Origin: Aliivibrio_A kagoshimensis | Lineage (GTDB): Bacteria > Pseudomonadota > Gammaproteobacteria > Enterobacterales > Vibrionaceae | Reading direction: 5' to 3' | Assembly: GCF_050337105.1 (NCBI RefSeq) | Contig: NZ_JAKJSQ010000005.1 | Location: 140,111-204,110 of the forward strand | Length of the DNA stretch: 64,000 nucleotides | In this document: positions 1 to 8,979 of the stretch, piece after piece | Layout: every line of letters starts with the position of its first letter | How positions within the stretch are numbered: the stretch's first letter is position 1 | Notes under the pieces: model-generated | What the model was told of the DNA's origin: nothing | What the model saw: only the letters and a program-made list of their open reading frames with translations | Database searches by the model: none | Position numbers and translations under genes: made by a program

Positions 1-713
1 TTAACCCACTTCCAGGACAAAACCTGGTAGAGATTGGTCCAGGTTTAGGAGCAATCACAGAGCCTGTTGGTAAAATGGTCGATAAATTTTCGGTTATTGA
101 GCTTGATAGAGACTTAGCTGAGCGTCTGCGTAACCACCCTGAATTAGGGCCAAAGCTGACTATCCACGAAGGCGATGCCATGCGCTTTGACTTTACTCAG
201 CTGATAAAACCTAATAACAAATTACGTATTTTTGGTAATTTACCCTACAATATTTCTACGCCATTAATGTTCCACCTCTTTGAATTTCATGCTGATGTTC
301 ATGATATGCACTTCATGCTGCAAAAAGAGGTCGTAAATCGCTTATCTGCAAGACCAGGGTCAAAAGCGTATGGACGTTTGACGGTTATGGCACAATACTA
401 TTGTAAAGTGATGCCAGTATTAGAAGTACCACCTTCAGCATTTGTACCACCACCGAAAGTCGATTCTGCCGTGGTTCGTTTAACCCCATACGAAGTACTG
501 CCTCATCCAGCAGACAGTTTGAAATGGTTAGAGAGAGTCTGTCGTGAAGGATTTAACCAACGACGCAAAACCGTTCGTAACTGCTACAAGGGTTTAATGG
601 ATAAAGAGCAACTTGAAGCGTTAGGAATTAACCCAAGTCATCGACCTGAAAATTTGACCCTTGAACAGTTTGTCGCAATGGCAAACTGGTTAAATGCCAA
701 TCACTCAGAGTAG
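1..713 (+). CDS. rsmA: 16S rRNA adenine dimethyltransferase RsmA (KsgA), 5' end missing
   Basis: The reading frame is open from the first bases of the window, so the gene starts upstream and only its C-terminal part (about 237 residues) is here. The protein dimethylates two adjacent adenines near the 3' end of 16S rRNA with S-adenosylmethionine. The SAM-binding motif VEIGPGLGAIT is coded near base 35, an acidic VIELD follows, and the catalytic motif IFGNLPYNIS lies at about bases 228-258. The C-terminal helical domain ends with a conserved NLTLEQFVAMANW-type tail. It is followed closely by apaG and apaH, the classic rsmA-apaG-apaH arrangement of enterics and vibrios. Identification is firm. 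Confidence 0.95.
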   Translation, partial: NPLPGQNLVEIGPGLGAITEPVGKMVDKFSVIELDRDLAERLRNHPELGPKLTIHEGDAMRFDFTQLIKPNNKLRIFGNLPYNISTPLMFHLFEFHADVHDMHFMLQKEVVNRLSARPGSKAYGRLTVMAQYYCKVMPVLEVPPSAFVPPPKVDSAVVRLTPYEVLPHPADSLKWLERVCREGFNQRRKTVRNCYKGLMDKEQLEALGINPSHRPENLTLEQFVAMANWLNANHSE

Positions 714-737
714 ATAGTCGATTAGTGAGGAGAGAAG

Positions 738-1118
738 ATGAGTTTAGATAAACCCTTAGTTACCTGCCATGTTCTGCCTCACTATATGGCAGAGCAATCA
801 GAGCCTGATAATGGTCGTTATGTTTTTTCATACACAGTCACCATTAAAAACTTAGGTCAGCAACAGGTTCAGTTATTGCGTCGATTTTGGCTGATCACTG
901 ACTCCAATCAAAAAGAGTTAGTGATTAACGGTGAAGGCGTTATTGGTGAACAGCCTGTCATCGCTTCCAAAAACGAGCACCGCTATACCAGTGCAACTGC
1001 CATTGAGACCCCACTCGGAACGATGCAAGGGCACTACACCATGATTGATCACCTTGGGGAAGAGTTCAACGTAGAGATTGAGCCGTTTTTACTCGCCATT
1101 CCGAACATAATAAATTAA
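738..1118 (+). CDS. apaG: ApaG, Co2+/Mg2+ efflux-associated protein
   Basis: A 126-residue protein of the ApaG/DUF525 family, a single immunoglobulin-like beta-sandwich domain. Recognisable stretches are YTVTIKNLG, the RFWLITDSNQ segment and GTMQGHYTM. Its exact biochemical role is not settled; enteric genetics links it to cobalt resistance and magnesium efflux. A good ribosome binding site (GAGGAGAG) lies just before the ATG. It lies 24 bases after rsmA and six bases before apaH and is probably cotranscribed with both. Confidence 0.93.
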   Translation: MSLDKPLVTCHVLPHYMAEQSEPDNGRYVFSYTVTIKNLGQQQVQLLRRFWLITDSNQKELVINGEGVIGEQPVIASKNEHRYTSATAIETPLGTMQGHYTMIDHLGEEFNVEIEPFLLAIPNIIN

Positions 1119-1124
1119 CTGATT

Positions 1125-1940
1125 GTGGCGACTTATCTTGTTGGTGACCTTCAAGGCTGTCTGGATGAGTTGATTCAGCTGCTTGATATGGTCCAATTTG
1201 ATCGAGAGAGTGACCAACTCTGGATAACCGGAGATCTTGTTGCTCGTGGCCCAAAATCACTAGAAACACTTCGCTTTGTGAAAAACCTTGGTTCTTCTGC
1301 TGTCACCATTTTAGGCAACCATGACCTTCACCTGTTGGCGGTTTCACAAGGAATCTGCCCGATAAAAGATCAAGACAAAACCCGAGCTATTTTTGAAGCG
1401 GAAGACAGTGAAGCCTTACTGTTGTGGCTACGCCAGCAACCGCTACTCGCTCAGCACCCTAGTCACAATTTCATTATGTGTCATGCAGGGATCTCGCCGC
1501 AATGGGATCTAGCCACAGCAACCGAGTGTGCTCGTGAAGTGGAAAGTGTATTAAAAAGCAAGCAGTGGATATGGTTACTTGCTAATATGTACTGCAACAC
1601 TCCGGATCAATGGCAGCCCGATCTGAATGGTATTGAACGTTATCGGTACATCATTAATGCCTTTACTCGTATGCGATTCTGTCACTTAGATGGCCGCTTA
1701 GACATGGCGTGTAAACTCCCTTTAGAGCAAGTGGATGAAAACAGTTTGATCCCATGGTTCTCATTTCGAGCGCGTACGCCGATTATCCCTACCATCATCT
1801 TTGGTCACTGGGCTGCATTGATGGGCTACCAAGATAAAAACGTCATTGGACTGGATACAGGGTGTGTTTGGGGCAACAAAATGACGATGTTAAGGTGGGA
1901 AGATAAGACGTGGTTTGAGTCGCTACCTAAACCGCAGTAG
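1125..1940 (+). CDS. apaH: Bis(5'-nucleosyl)-tetraphosphatase, symmetrical, ApaH
   Basis: Hydrolyses diadenosine tetraphosphate symmetrically to two ADP, limiting the alarmone and 5' Np4A caps on RNA. It is a metallophosphatase with GDLQGC near residue 7, GDLVARGP near residue 37 and LGNHDLHLL near residue 63, the normal metal-binding blocks; GHWAAL near residue 225 is the late histidine motif. The first block has Q where many homologues have H (GDVHGC), so one expected metal-site histidine appears as glutamine; many Vibrio ApaH proteins share this as far as I recall. The start is GTG (GTGGCGACTTAT), directly after the apaG stop, without a strong Shine-Dalgarno, suggesting translational coupling. 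Confidence 0.92.
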   Translation: MATYLVGDLQGCLDELIQLLDMVQFDRESDQLWITGDLVARGPKSLETLRFVKNLGSSAVTILGNHDLHLLAVSQGICPIKDQDKTRAIFEAEDSEALLLWLRQQPLLAQHPSHNFIMCHAGISPQWDLATATECAREVESVLKSKQWIWLLANMYCNTPDQWQPDLNGIERYRYIINAFTRMRFCHLDGRLDMACKLPLEQVDENSLIPWFSFRARTPIIPTIIFGHWAALMGYQDKNVIGLDTGCVWGNKMTMLRWEDKTWFESLPKPQ

Positions 1941-1957
1941 CAACTCCATTCTGATGC

Positions 1958-2446
1958 TTAATCGATCTCTCTTTCAAGTACCACAAACTTCATATCATGC
2001 GCATTTTTCTCATCCGAGCAATAGTGCTCTGAACTCAGCTCTCTCCACCCTTCTCCCCAATCAGGAAACAGCGTATCTCCCTTAACATCGAGATCAATAT
2101 AGGTTAGATAGAGTCGGTCAGCACTCGCTAGACACGATTGATAAATACTTCCTCCACCAATGATCATTAACTCATCACACTCACCTGCCACACGCTTCGC
2201 TTCTTCAATACTGGTTACCGTGGTCACGCCCTTAATGTTCAACGTGCTATCACGACTGATCACGATATTAAGACGTCCCGGTAGTGGGCGGCCTATCGAC
2301 TCGTAGGTTTTCCTACCCATCACTATCGGTTTGTTCATAGTGCATTTTTTAAACCAAACAAAGTCAGCAGGCAGGTGCCAAGGCATTTGGTTCTCTCTGC
2401 CTATGACTCGATGCTTTGCCATTGCAGCAATCATGCTGATTTTCAT
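1958..2446 (-). CDS. folA: Dihydrofolate reductase
   Basis: NADPH-dependent reduction of dihydrofolate to tetrahydrofolate; trimethoprim target. The 162-residue product has the type I layout: SMIAAMAKHRVIGRENQMPWHLP at the N-terminus with the substrate and Met20 loop, the VMGRKTYESIGRPLPGR nucleotide-binding block, and IIGGGSIY. I chose the ATG at 2446 because it has AGGAG seven bases upstream; the in-frame codon six bases earlier is GTG. It converges with apaH with 17 bases between the stop codons and stands alone. Confidence 0.95.
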   Translation of the reverse strand: MKISMIAAMAKHRVIGRENQMPWHLPADFVWFKKCTMNKPIVMGRKTYESIGRPLPGRLNIVISRDSTLNIKGVTTVTSIEEAKRVAGECDELMIIGGGSIYQSCLASADRLYLTYIDLDVKGDTLFPDWGEGWRELSSEHYCSDEKNAHDMKFVVLEREID

Positions 2447-2481
2447 TGTCACTCCTAAATTCCATTAACTCTTTTTGAGGA

Positions 2482-2958
2482 TTATACCACTGGTCTACGG
2501 CGGTAAAAAAGCAGACCTGGCATCGCTAAGCCAATCGCTAATGCCGCGATAATGAAGACCGTTTTAATCAGGTTTTCGATTAACATCACCCACAATTCAG
2601 GGCTATATCCGATCTGGTTAATTTCCACCACCGCGATCATTGCTTTAAAGGCAAACACACCGGGAACCATGGGAATTAATGCTGCAACGGTAAATACTTT
2701 TGGGTGGGCTAAAAATCGGTGAGACCAATGTACGCCAATCATACCGACCGTCGTCGCAGCGCACAGCGTCGACCACTCTATCGATACGCCATAGTGCATC
2801 AAGATAAATCGAGTACCATGCCCTATCGCACCGCCAATCGCACAGTATTTTAACGCTTTTACTGGGACATTAAATACCAGCGCAAAACCAACGGCAGGTA
2901 CCATAGCAAATAGCATATCATTAACAACAGCGAGCAAAAAAATCAGAAAATCAGCCAT
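2482..2958 (-). CDS. yjjB: Small subunit of a split ThrE-type threonine/serine/succinate exporter (YjjB-like)
   Basis: A 158-residue membrane protein with about five hydrophobic segments, matching the DUF3815/ThrE_2 half of a split exporter. Conserved features include a GGAIGHGTRF block around residue 40 and a FKAMIAVVEI segment. It overlaps the end of the upstream gene by eight bases, and the two together form the ThrE fold (YjjP plus YjjB), known in E. coli for succinate export and in actinobacteria for threonine and serine export. The substrate here cannot be told from sequence. Confidence 0.85.
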   Translation of the reverse strand: MADFLIFLLAVVNDMLFAMVPAVGFALVFNVPVKALKYCAIGGAIGHGTRFILMHYGVSIEWSTLCAATTVGMIGVHWSHRFLAHPKVFTVAALIPMVPGVFAFKAMIAVVEINQIGYSPELWVMLIENLIKTVFIIAALAIGLAMPGLLFYRRRPVV

Positions 2959-3724
2959 TTATCCAGCCCCACACTCCTAAAAGATTCATAGCAGCAACAA
3001 TTCCTAAACTGGTCGAAAGCGTCAGCAAAGAAGCCATGGTCCAACGTGCAATACCCATATTGATATAGCCCTTAACCATGTCTGCGATCGCGTTAATGAG
3101 GGGGAAACCAGGTACCAACATCAAAACGGATGAAGCCATGGCAAGAAAAGGTTGTTCACCAATCTGATAGACCACGGCTTGCCCGGATATCAATGTGGTG
3201 ACAAATGCGGTAATTCCAAAATTAAGCAGCGGGTTAAAGTGACGATGACCAATCTCTTGCCGAACAATCATACCTATTGATGAGGCGAGAAATGTCATTA
3301 TGAATACTGGCCAATCGCCACCTGCCAAATGACTAAAGCAGGCACATGATAAGCCTATCATCACCACAACTAACCATCGGTTATATCTTTCCGCGCTGAC
3401 TTCATCGAGCTTTACTTGGATCTGAGAGAGATTGAGAAGCCCTTTTTCAGCTAAGATACATATACGTTGCGTCTCTGTTACTGCCCGCATATTAATGCCT
3501 CGGTCAGGACAACGTCGAGTCGTCGTCATACAGTGATCATCAACCATAGTGGTGATCACAATTGAGCTTGCTGATAGGGAAATGTGCACATCGCACACAC
3601 CTGCAGCAATACCAATTCGGCGACTGATATCGGCAACTAAGGTACTTTCAGCACCATGTTGTAGCAATATCTGCCCCGATTTTGCTACTACCCTTGAAAT
3701 AGCTCTCTGTTGATCTTCAGTCAT
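2951..3724 (-). CDS. yjjP: Large subunit of a split ThrE-type exporter (YjjP-like)
   Basis: A 257-residue DUF1212/ThrE-type protein. The N-terminal soluble part carries the family pattern around GAESTLVADISRRIG, and the C-terminal half contains about five membrane segments with the LVPGFPLINAIADM motif. The start at 3724 is preferred over the upstream in-frame codon at 3781 because AGGAG precedes it and the length then matches E. coli YjjP. It is paired with yjjB through an eight-base overlap, so the two are almost certainly translated together. Confidence 0.87.
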   Translation of the reverse strand: MTEDQQRAISRVVAKSGQILLQHGAESTLVADISRRIGIAAGVCDVHISLSASSIVITTMVDDHCMTTTRRCPDRGINMRAVTETQRICILAEKGLLNLSQIQVKLDEVSAERYNRWLVVVMIGLSCACFSHLAGGDWPVFIMTFLASSIGMIVRQEIGHRHFNPLLNFGITAFVTTLISGQAVVYQIGEQPFLAMASSVLMLVPGFPLINAIADMVKGYINMGIARWTMASLLTLSTSLGIVAAMNLLGVWGWING

Positions 3725-3820
3725 TATCCAACCGGCTCCTTGCTGATCATCGTTACACTTGTTGTACAAACTAACACCCACAGTGTGAACACATTTCCAG
3801 CAGATTTATTGACCTATATA

Positions 3821-3850
3821 AAAAAAGTCGCAATTAATGCGACTTTTATA
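3821..3850 (-). terminator. Rho-independent terminator after obgE
   Basis: Inverted repeat AAAAGTCGCA/TGCGACTTTT with a five-base loop, with A/T runs on both sides. Lies 15 bases beyond the obgE stop and ends the rplU-rpmA-obgE direction of transcription. Confidence 0.8.
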
Positions 3851-3864
3851 AGTATTGCTGAGGA

Positions 3865-5037
3865 TTAGTCTCTTACGTAGATGACATGACCATCATCTTC
3901 GTCATCCCAATCATCCCAATCGTCATCATCTTCAGTCACCACATGTTTACCTGCGATGGCGTCTTTATGATAATCATCCCACTTAAAGTCCACTTTATCA
4001 TCCGAAGCTTCTTCAACGATCTCTTCAGGGGCTAAGTTTTCCATAAAGTCTGAGAGTTTATAAGTCAGCTCTTTAGTTCCAATGCGATTAACTGCAGAAA
4101 TTCTAAAGTGATCGCCTTCCCAAGCAAGGGCTTCAAGGATCTCAGTGATCTTCTCATCCGCTTCCTCTTCAGACATAAGATCCACTTTATTGAAGATCAA
4201 CCATCTTGGTTTTGCTGATACTTTTTCACTGTACTGTTCAAGTTCAGCAATAATCGTCAGTGCATTTTGTATTGGATCGCTGCCATCAACAGGCTGCAGA
4301 TCAACCATGTGTAATAACACACGACAACGCTCAAGATGCTTTAAGAATCGAATACCTAAACCAGCACCATCCGCAGCACCTTCAATCAGACCCGGTATAT
4401 CAGCAACCACAAAGCTATTACCAGCACCAACACGAACCACACCTAAGCTAGGGATCAAGGTCGTAAATGGGTAATCTGCTACTTTCGGTTTAGCAGCAGA
4501 AACAGCACGAATAAAGGTTGATTTGCCCGCATTTGGCAGGCCTAACATACCAACATCCGCTAGGAGAAGTAACTCTAAGCGCAGTTCACGAACTTCACCT
4601 GGCGTACCAAGTGTCTTTTGACGTGGTGCACGGTTAACCGATGATTTAAAGCGTTGGTTGCCCAAGCCATGCCACCCACCTTTACCAACCATCAGCTTTT
4701 TGCCGTGCTCGGTAAGCTCACCAACGACTTCACCGGTTTCAAGGTCTGTCGCACGAGTCCCTACAGGAACTTTGATCACTTTGTCTTGACCGCGTTTACC
4801 CGTACAGTTGCCGCCACTACCATTGGTTCCACGTTCCGCTTTATGGAAACGCTCGAAACGATAGTCGACCAATGTGTTTAAATTATTATCGGCAAGTAAA
4901 TAAACGTCACCGCCATCACCGCCATCGCCGCCGTCTGGGCCGCCCTTATCAACAAATTTTTCACGCCAGAAACTAACGACACCGCTGCCGCCATCTCCCG
5001 CTTCAATTTTTATTACCGCTTCATCAACGAATTTCAT
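3865..5037 (-). CDS. obgE: GTPase Obg/CgtA, ribosome assembly
   Basis: Essential GTP-binding protein that associates with the 50S subunit and couples ribosome maturation to growth and the stringent response. Domain order is visible: glycine-rich Obg fold in residues 1-158 (many GGDGG repeats), then the G domain with G1 GLPNAGKSTF near residue 166, the G3 DIPGLIEGA near residue 213 and NKVD near residue 283. The tail is strongly acidic (runs of D and E with WDDWDDEDD), typical for gamma-proteobacterial Obg. Located directly downstream of rplU and rpmA but separated from them by 218 bases with a terminator, so it may have its own promoter. Confidence 0.96.
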   Translation of the reverse strand: MKFVDEAVIKIEAGDGGSGVVSFWREKFVDKGGPDGGDGGDGGDVYLLADNNLNTLVDYRFERFHKAERGTNGSGGNCTGKRGQDKVIKVPVGTRATDLETGEVVGELTEHGKKLMVGKGGWHGLGNQRFKSSVNRAPRQKTLGTPGEVRELRLELLLLADVGMLGLPNAGKSTFIRAVSAAKPKVADYPFTTLIPSLGVVRVGAGNSFVVADIPGLIEGAADGAGLGIRFLKHLERCRVLLHMVDLQPVDGSDPIQNALTIIAELEQYSEKVSAKPRWLIFNKVDLMSEEEADEKITEILEALAWEGDHFRISAVNRIGTKELTYKLSDFMENLAPEEIVEEASDDKVDFKWDDYHKDAIAGKHVVTEDDDDWDDWDDEDDGHVIYVRD

Positions 5038-5204
5038 GTTTTTCTCCGCACTATCGCGTTGTGTGTCGATTGATAACTAGACACAAAATACTCTTACAGT
5101 AAGTTTAGGTCAGAATATAAAGCTGAGAAACTCAATTCGCTTCTATAGCAGTTATTGATCGAAACTAAGATCACTAGGATCTTTTTATTACTCGGCATCT
5201 ATAA

Positions 5205-5235
5205 ATAAAAAGCCCCGCCATATAGGCAGGGCTTT
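5205..5235 (-). terminator. Rho-independent terminator after rpmA
   Basis: GC-rich hairpin AAAGCCC(TGCC)/(CGCC)..GGGCTTT around AAAGCCCCGCC and GGCAGGGCTTT with a short TATA loop, flanked by T-rich sequence on the minus strand. It lies about 20 bases downstream of rpmA and separates the ribosomal protein pair from obgE. Confidence 0.75.
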
Positions 5236-5255
5236 AGAATTCATCTTGAGGCTAA

Positions 5256-5513
5256 TTACTCAGCTTCGATGCTTACAAACTTACGGTTTTTAGGACCTTT
5301 AACTTCGAACTTCACTTTACCTTCGGTAAGAGCGAATAGAGTGTGGTCTTTACCGCAACCTACGTTGTTTCCAGGGTGGAACTTAGTTCCACGCTGACGA
5401 ACGATGATGTTACCTGCAAGTACAGATTCGCCACCGAAACGCTTAACACCTAGGCGTTTGCTTTCTGAATCACGGCCGTTATTAGTAGAACCGCCAGCTT
5501 TTTTATGTGCCAT
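5256..5513 (-). CDS. rpmA: 50S ribosomal protein L27
   Basis: An 85-residue L27: starts MAHKKAGGSTNNGRDSES with the basic N-terminal extension that reaches the peptidyl transferase centre, followed by KRFGGE, GNIIVRQRGTKFHPG and VGCGKDHTLFAL. Full length and unambiguous. It follows rplU by 17 bases and shares its transcript. A strong Shine-Dalgarno (AAGGAG) precedes the start. Confidence 0.98.
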   Translation of the reverse strand: MAHKKAGGSTNNGRDSESKRLGVKRFGGESVLAGNIIVRQRGTKFHPGNNVGCGKDHTLFALTEGKVKFEVKGPKNRKFVSIEAE

Positions 5514-5530
5514 TTTATATGCTCCTTAAA

Positions 5531-5842
5531 TTAAGCGCTGATGCCAGTAATTTTGACTTCAGTGAACCATTGACGATGGCCCATTTGCTTACGAGAATGC
5601 TTACGACGACGGAACTTAACGATTTTTACTTTATCGCCACGACCGTGCTTAACTACTTCAGCAGTAATTTTCGCGCCAGCAACTAAAGGTGCACCTACAG
5701 TGATTTCTTCACCGTTAGCAATCATAAGAACACTGTCAAAATCAACAGTTGCGCCAGTTTCAGCGTCTAGTTTTTCCAAGCGAAGAGTTTGACCTTCACT
5801 TACACGGTGTTGTTTACCACCACTTTGGAAAATAGCGTACAT
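5531..5842 (-). CDS. rplU: 50S ribosomal protein L21
   Basis: A 103-residue L21 (MYAIFQSGGKQHRVSEGQ at the N-terminus; KFRRRKHSRKQMGHRQ basic block near residue 77 that binds 23S rRNA). First gene of the rplU-rpmA pair, divergent from ispB. The 260-odd bases upstream hold the shared rplU/ispB promoter region; I do not see a clear protein-binding leader structure in it. Confidence 0.98.
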   Translation of the reverse strand: MYAIFQSGGKQHRVSEGQTLRLEKLDAETGATVDFDSVLMIANGEEITVGAPLVAGAKITAEVVKHGRGDKVKIVKFRRRKHSRKQMGHRQWFTEVKITGISA

Positions 5843-6110
5843 GTTTTACTCCGCTTTCTTCCGCACAGCCTAATGCCTCTTGGGACAAAATGGGTATGCG
5901 TTTATACTCATCAATAGGGCGTGGATTCTACGCGAATGATTTACTGCTGACAAGCCATAAAGTGAAGAAAAATGGCGAAAAGCTAAACAAATTTATTTGG
6001 GCCCCCTTTAGTCACACATAAATTGTATAGTCGAGGCTGTTTTGGTGTACTATTCGTTGAATAAATTAAATTCACTTGCCTGCTCAGGCCTTTTACTTGC
6101 TGGACCTATG

Positions 6111-7082
6111 ATGGATTTTAAAACTATCCAAGCGCTTACTGCTGACGATATGAAAAAAGTAGACGAAACGATACTCGCTCAACTTAATTCTGACGTAGCA
6201 TTAATCAATCAACTTGGTTTTTATATTATCAGTGGCGGCGGAAAACGCCTACGACCAATGCTCGCCGTTTTATCAGCAAAAGCGCTCGGATACCATGGTG
6301 AAAAGCATACCATGGCTGCAGCGTTCATTGAGTTCATCCACACCGCCACATTACTGCACGATGACGTTGTCGACGAGTCGGACATGCGACGTGGTAAAGA
6401 AACAGCCAACGCTGCATTTGGTAATGCTGCCAGTGTACTGGTTGGCGATTTTATCTATACCCGTTCATTTCAAATGATGACCAGTTTAGGATCCTTAAAG
6501 ATCCTAGGTTTAATGAGTGACTCTGTTAATGTGATCGCTGAGGGCGAAGTTCAACAATTAATGAACTGCAATAACCCAGACACCACTGAAGAGAGCTACA
6601 TGCAGGTCATCTACTCAAAAACCGCACGCCTGTTTGAAGCGGCAACGCAAATTGGCGCGATGTTAAATGACGCTTCACCTGAGATAGAAACCGCAATGCA
6701 AAATTACGGAAAATACTTAGGAACGGCATTTCAGCTTATTGATGATGTTATGGATTACGCCGCTGACGGTGAAGAGATGGGCAAAAACGTCGGCGATGAT
6801 CTTGCTGAAGGAAAACCGACCTTGCCTCTATTACATGCAATGAAACATGGTAATCAACAACAAGCAGCCATGATCAGAGAAGCGATCGAGAATGGCAACG
6901 GTTTGGACCAGTTAACTCCAATCTTAGCCGCAATGGATCAAGTAGGATCCCTTGCTTATACCAGCCAAAAAGCGGAAGAAGAAGCAGACAAAGCAATCGC
7001 TGAATTAACGATTCTTCCAGAGTCTGAGTATAAAGAGGCGTTAAAGGCACTTGCTCATATGGCAGTACGTCGTAGCAGTTAA
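6111..7082 (+). CDS. ispB: Octaprenyl diphosphate synthase
   Basis: Makes the octaprenyl side chain of ubiquinone and menaquinone from isopentenyl and farnesyl diphosphate. The two aspartate-rich motifs of trans-prenyltransferases are present: LLHDDVVDESDMRRG (near residue 83) and QLIDDVMDYA (near residue 210). The reading frame is open further upstream to 6042, but starting at 6111 (MDFKTIQALTADDM) gives 323 residues, the normal length of the enzyme; ATG at 6108 is equally possible. Divergent from rplU, as in E. coli. Confidence 0.94.
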   Translation: MDFKTIQALTADDMKKVDETILAQLNSDVALINQLGFYIISGGGKRLRPMLAVLSAKALGYHGEKHTMAAAFIEFIHTATLLHDDVVDESDMRRGKETANAAFGNAASVLVGDFIYTRSFQMMTSLGSLKILGLMSDSVNVIAEGEVQQLMNCNNPDTTEESYMQVIYSKTARLFEAATQIGAMLNDASPEIETAMQNYGKYLGTAFQLIDDVMDYAADGEEMGKNVGDDLAEGKPTLPLLHAMKHGNQQQAAMIREAIENGNGLDQLTPILAAMDQVGSLAYTSQKAEEEADKAIAELTILPESEYKEALKALAHMAVRRSS

Positions 7083-7122
7083 TATCTGGCAGCTAGCTAT
7101 AAGCTATGGCATCTACAGGATG

Positions 7123-7156
7123 AAAAAAGGAAGCGACCGAGTCGCTTCCTTNTTTA
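7123..7156 (+). terminator. Bidirectional terminator between ispB and mdh
   Basis: Nine-base-pair stem GGAAGCGAC/GTCGCTTCC with loop CGA, A-run before and T-run after (one T-run base, 7152, is undetermined). It serves two convergent genes. Confidence 0.85.
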
Positions 7157-7179
7157 TTAGATGACTTTTATTTAAATGG

Positions 7180-8112
7180 TTAGACGAAATCTTCGCCCAG
7201 CTTAATGTCCGCTTTTAGCGTATCTAACATGCTGTCTAAGGCTTGTTGCTCAAAATCACTCAACTTACCATAGCTCTGTACCTCTTCAACGCCCTCTTTA
7301 CCCAATAAGATTGGTTGAGCAAAGAAACGAGCATGAGGATTATCACTCTCAACATAAGCACACTCTACAACGCCTTTTTCGCCTTGTAGTGCCTTAACTA
7401 AAGAGAGACCAAAACGACACGCCGCTTGACCCATAGAGAGCGTAGCAGAACCACCGCCTGCTTTAGCTTCTACTACTTCTGTACCTGCATTTTGAATACG
7501 AGGAGTCAAAGCAGTCACTTCTTCAGCAGTAAACTCAACACCTTCTACTTGAGAGAGAAGAGGAAGAATCGTCACACCTGAGTGACCACCAATAACCGGA
7601 ACACTCACTTCACCGACCGCTCTGTTTTTTAGCTCAGCGACAAAAGTCTCAGAGCGGATAACATCCAGCGTCGTGATACCAAATAGTTTACGTTTATTGT
7701 ACACACCGGCTTTTTTCAATACATCAGCAGCAATCGCTACTGTCGTATTTACAGGGTTAGTAATAATACCTATGCATGCATCTGGGCATGAGATAGCCAC
7801 TTTCTCCGCTAAAGACTTCACAATCCCTGCATTGATATTAAACAGATCAGAACGATCCATACCTGGTTTACGAGCGACACCAGCAGAGATAAGGACCACA
7901 TCAGCACCCTCTAGTGCTGGAGATGGATCTTCACCACAGTAACCTTTAATAGAAACTGGTGTTGGGATATGGCTCAGATCGACAGCAACGCCAGGAGTCA
8001 CAGGTGCGATATCATACAAAGCAAGATCCGATCCCGCTGGCAAATTGTTTTTCAGTAGTAAGGCAAGAGCTTGCCCAATGCCACCAGCAGCTCCAATCAC
8101 AGCAACTTTCAT
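7180..8112 (-). CDS. mdh: Malate dehydrogenase (NAD)
   Basis: TCA cycle enzyme oxidising malate to oxaloacetate. The 310-residue product shows the N-terminal dinucleotide fold MKVAVIGAAGGIGQALAL, the substrate-binding RKPGMDRSDLFNINA loop, the NPVNTTVAIAA segment and the catalytic VIGGHSG histidine near residue 177. Perfect Shine-Dalgarno AAAGGAG precedes the start. It is divergent from argR across 325 bases. Confidence 0.97.
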   Translation of the reverse strand: MKVAVIGAAGGIGQALALLLKNNLPAGSDLALYDIAPVTPGVAVDLSHIPTPVSIKGYCGEDPSPALEGADVVLISAGVARKPGMDRSDLFNINAGIVKSLAEKVAISCPDACIGIITNPVNTTVAIAADVLKKAGVYNKRKLFGITTLDVIRSETFVAELKNRAVGEVSVPVIGGHSGVTILPLLSQVEGVEFTAEEVTALTPRIQNAGTEVVEAKAGGGSATLSMGQAACRFGLSLVKALQGEKGVVECAYVESDNPHARFFAQPILLGKEGVEEVQSYGKLSDFEQQALDSMLDTLKADIKLGEDFV

Positions 8113-8437
8113 ATTCGTTCTCCTTTACGCTCGAAGTTATATTCTCGAAATTTTATAAGATTCAGTATTCTCTAAAGTTATCGTAAGCATTACTGAATTT
8201 CAATCCAGAACCATCAGCTTTAGGAGCCTACGAGTTTGTATTCTATACGGGCTAACCGCATCACTCAATACACATACGACTAAAGAATATAACTTATTTT
8301 ACATTTAACCTACATAGCGTTCATATAGTTAACACCGCTACATAGTGACTTGGACACCATTTCTATGACTTTGTTTGATGTTTTTTATCAATATATGCGA
8401 AAATATGAGTTCCTCCTCTCTCTTAGAAATAATTGAT
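8113..8437. promoter_or_regulatory. Divergent mdh/argR intergenic region with a possible ARG box
   Basis: A 325-base AT-rich spacer carrying the promoters of mdh and argR. TGAATTTCAATCCA at 8194-8207 differs at one position from the ARG box consensus TGAATNNNNATTCA, so an ArgR site is plausible; argR autoregulation is common in the family. No RNA gene or further ORF is seen. Confidence 0.35.
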
Positions 8438-8908
8438 ATGCGAAATACTGAAAAAAATGACCACTTGGTCAAAGCATTTAAGGCTATTCTGAAAGAAGAA
8501 CGATTTGGCTCACAAGGCGAAATTGTTGATGCCCTTAAACACCAAGGCTTTGACAATATAAACCAATCAAAAATATCACGTATGTTGACCAAATATGGCG
8601 CGGTGAGAACTCGTAATGCCAAAATGGAAATGGTCTACTGCCTTCCAATTGAACTTGGGGTACCCACCACCACAAGTCCACTACGAGATTTAGTCATGGA
8701 TATCGATCGCAACCAAGCGATTGTTGTTATTCATACTGGGCCTGGTGCCGCTCAGCTCATTGCGAGATTACTGGATTCATTAGGTAAATCTGAAGGGATT
8801 TTAGGGGTTGTTGCGGGTGATGATACTATCTTTATTACACCGACACTCAATGTCTCGACGGTAGAGTTATTTGATTCTGTTTGTGACTTATTTGATTACT
8901 CAGTATAA
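8438..8908 (+). CDS. argR: Arginine repressor ArgR
   Basis: Arginine-dependent hexameric repressor of arginine biosynthesis. The winged-helix DNA-binding domain occupies the N-terminal half (KAILKEERFGSQGEIV; NINQSKISRMLTKYGAVRTRN), and the C-terminal oligomerisation and arginine-binding domain has HTGPGAAQLIARLLD and GDDTIFI. The start is placed at 8438 (MRNTEKND) because this gives 156 residues, the usual ArgR size; the frame stays open upstream to 8375 but that would add an unusual leader. Confidence 0.94.
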   Translation: MRNTEKNDHLVKAFKAILKEERFGSQGEIVDALKHQGFDNINQSKISRMLTKYGAVRTRNAKMEMVYCLPIELGVPTTTSPLRDLVMDIDRNQAIVVIHTGPGAAQLIARLLDSLGKSEGILGVVAGDDTIFITPTLNVSTVELFDSVCDLFDYSV

Positions 8909-8926
8909 ATGGCCACCCAAAATAGC

Positions 8927-8960
8927 TAAGGATGAGAGCCTACGTCTCATCCTTTTTTTT
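8927..8960 (+). terminator. Terminator between argR and rluA
   Basis: Hairpin AGGATGAGA/TCTCATCCT with a seven-base loop and a T8 run, after argR; convergent rluA ends 20 bases later. Confidence 0.85.
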
Positions 8961-8979
8961 GCCCGCAATTTAATCAACA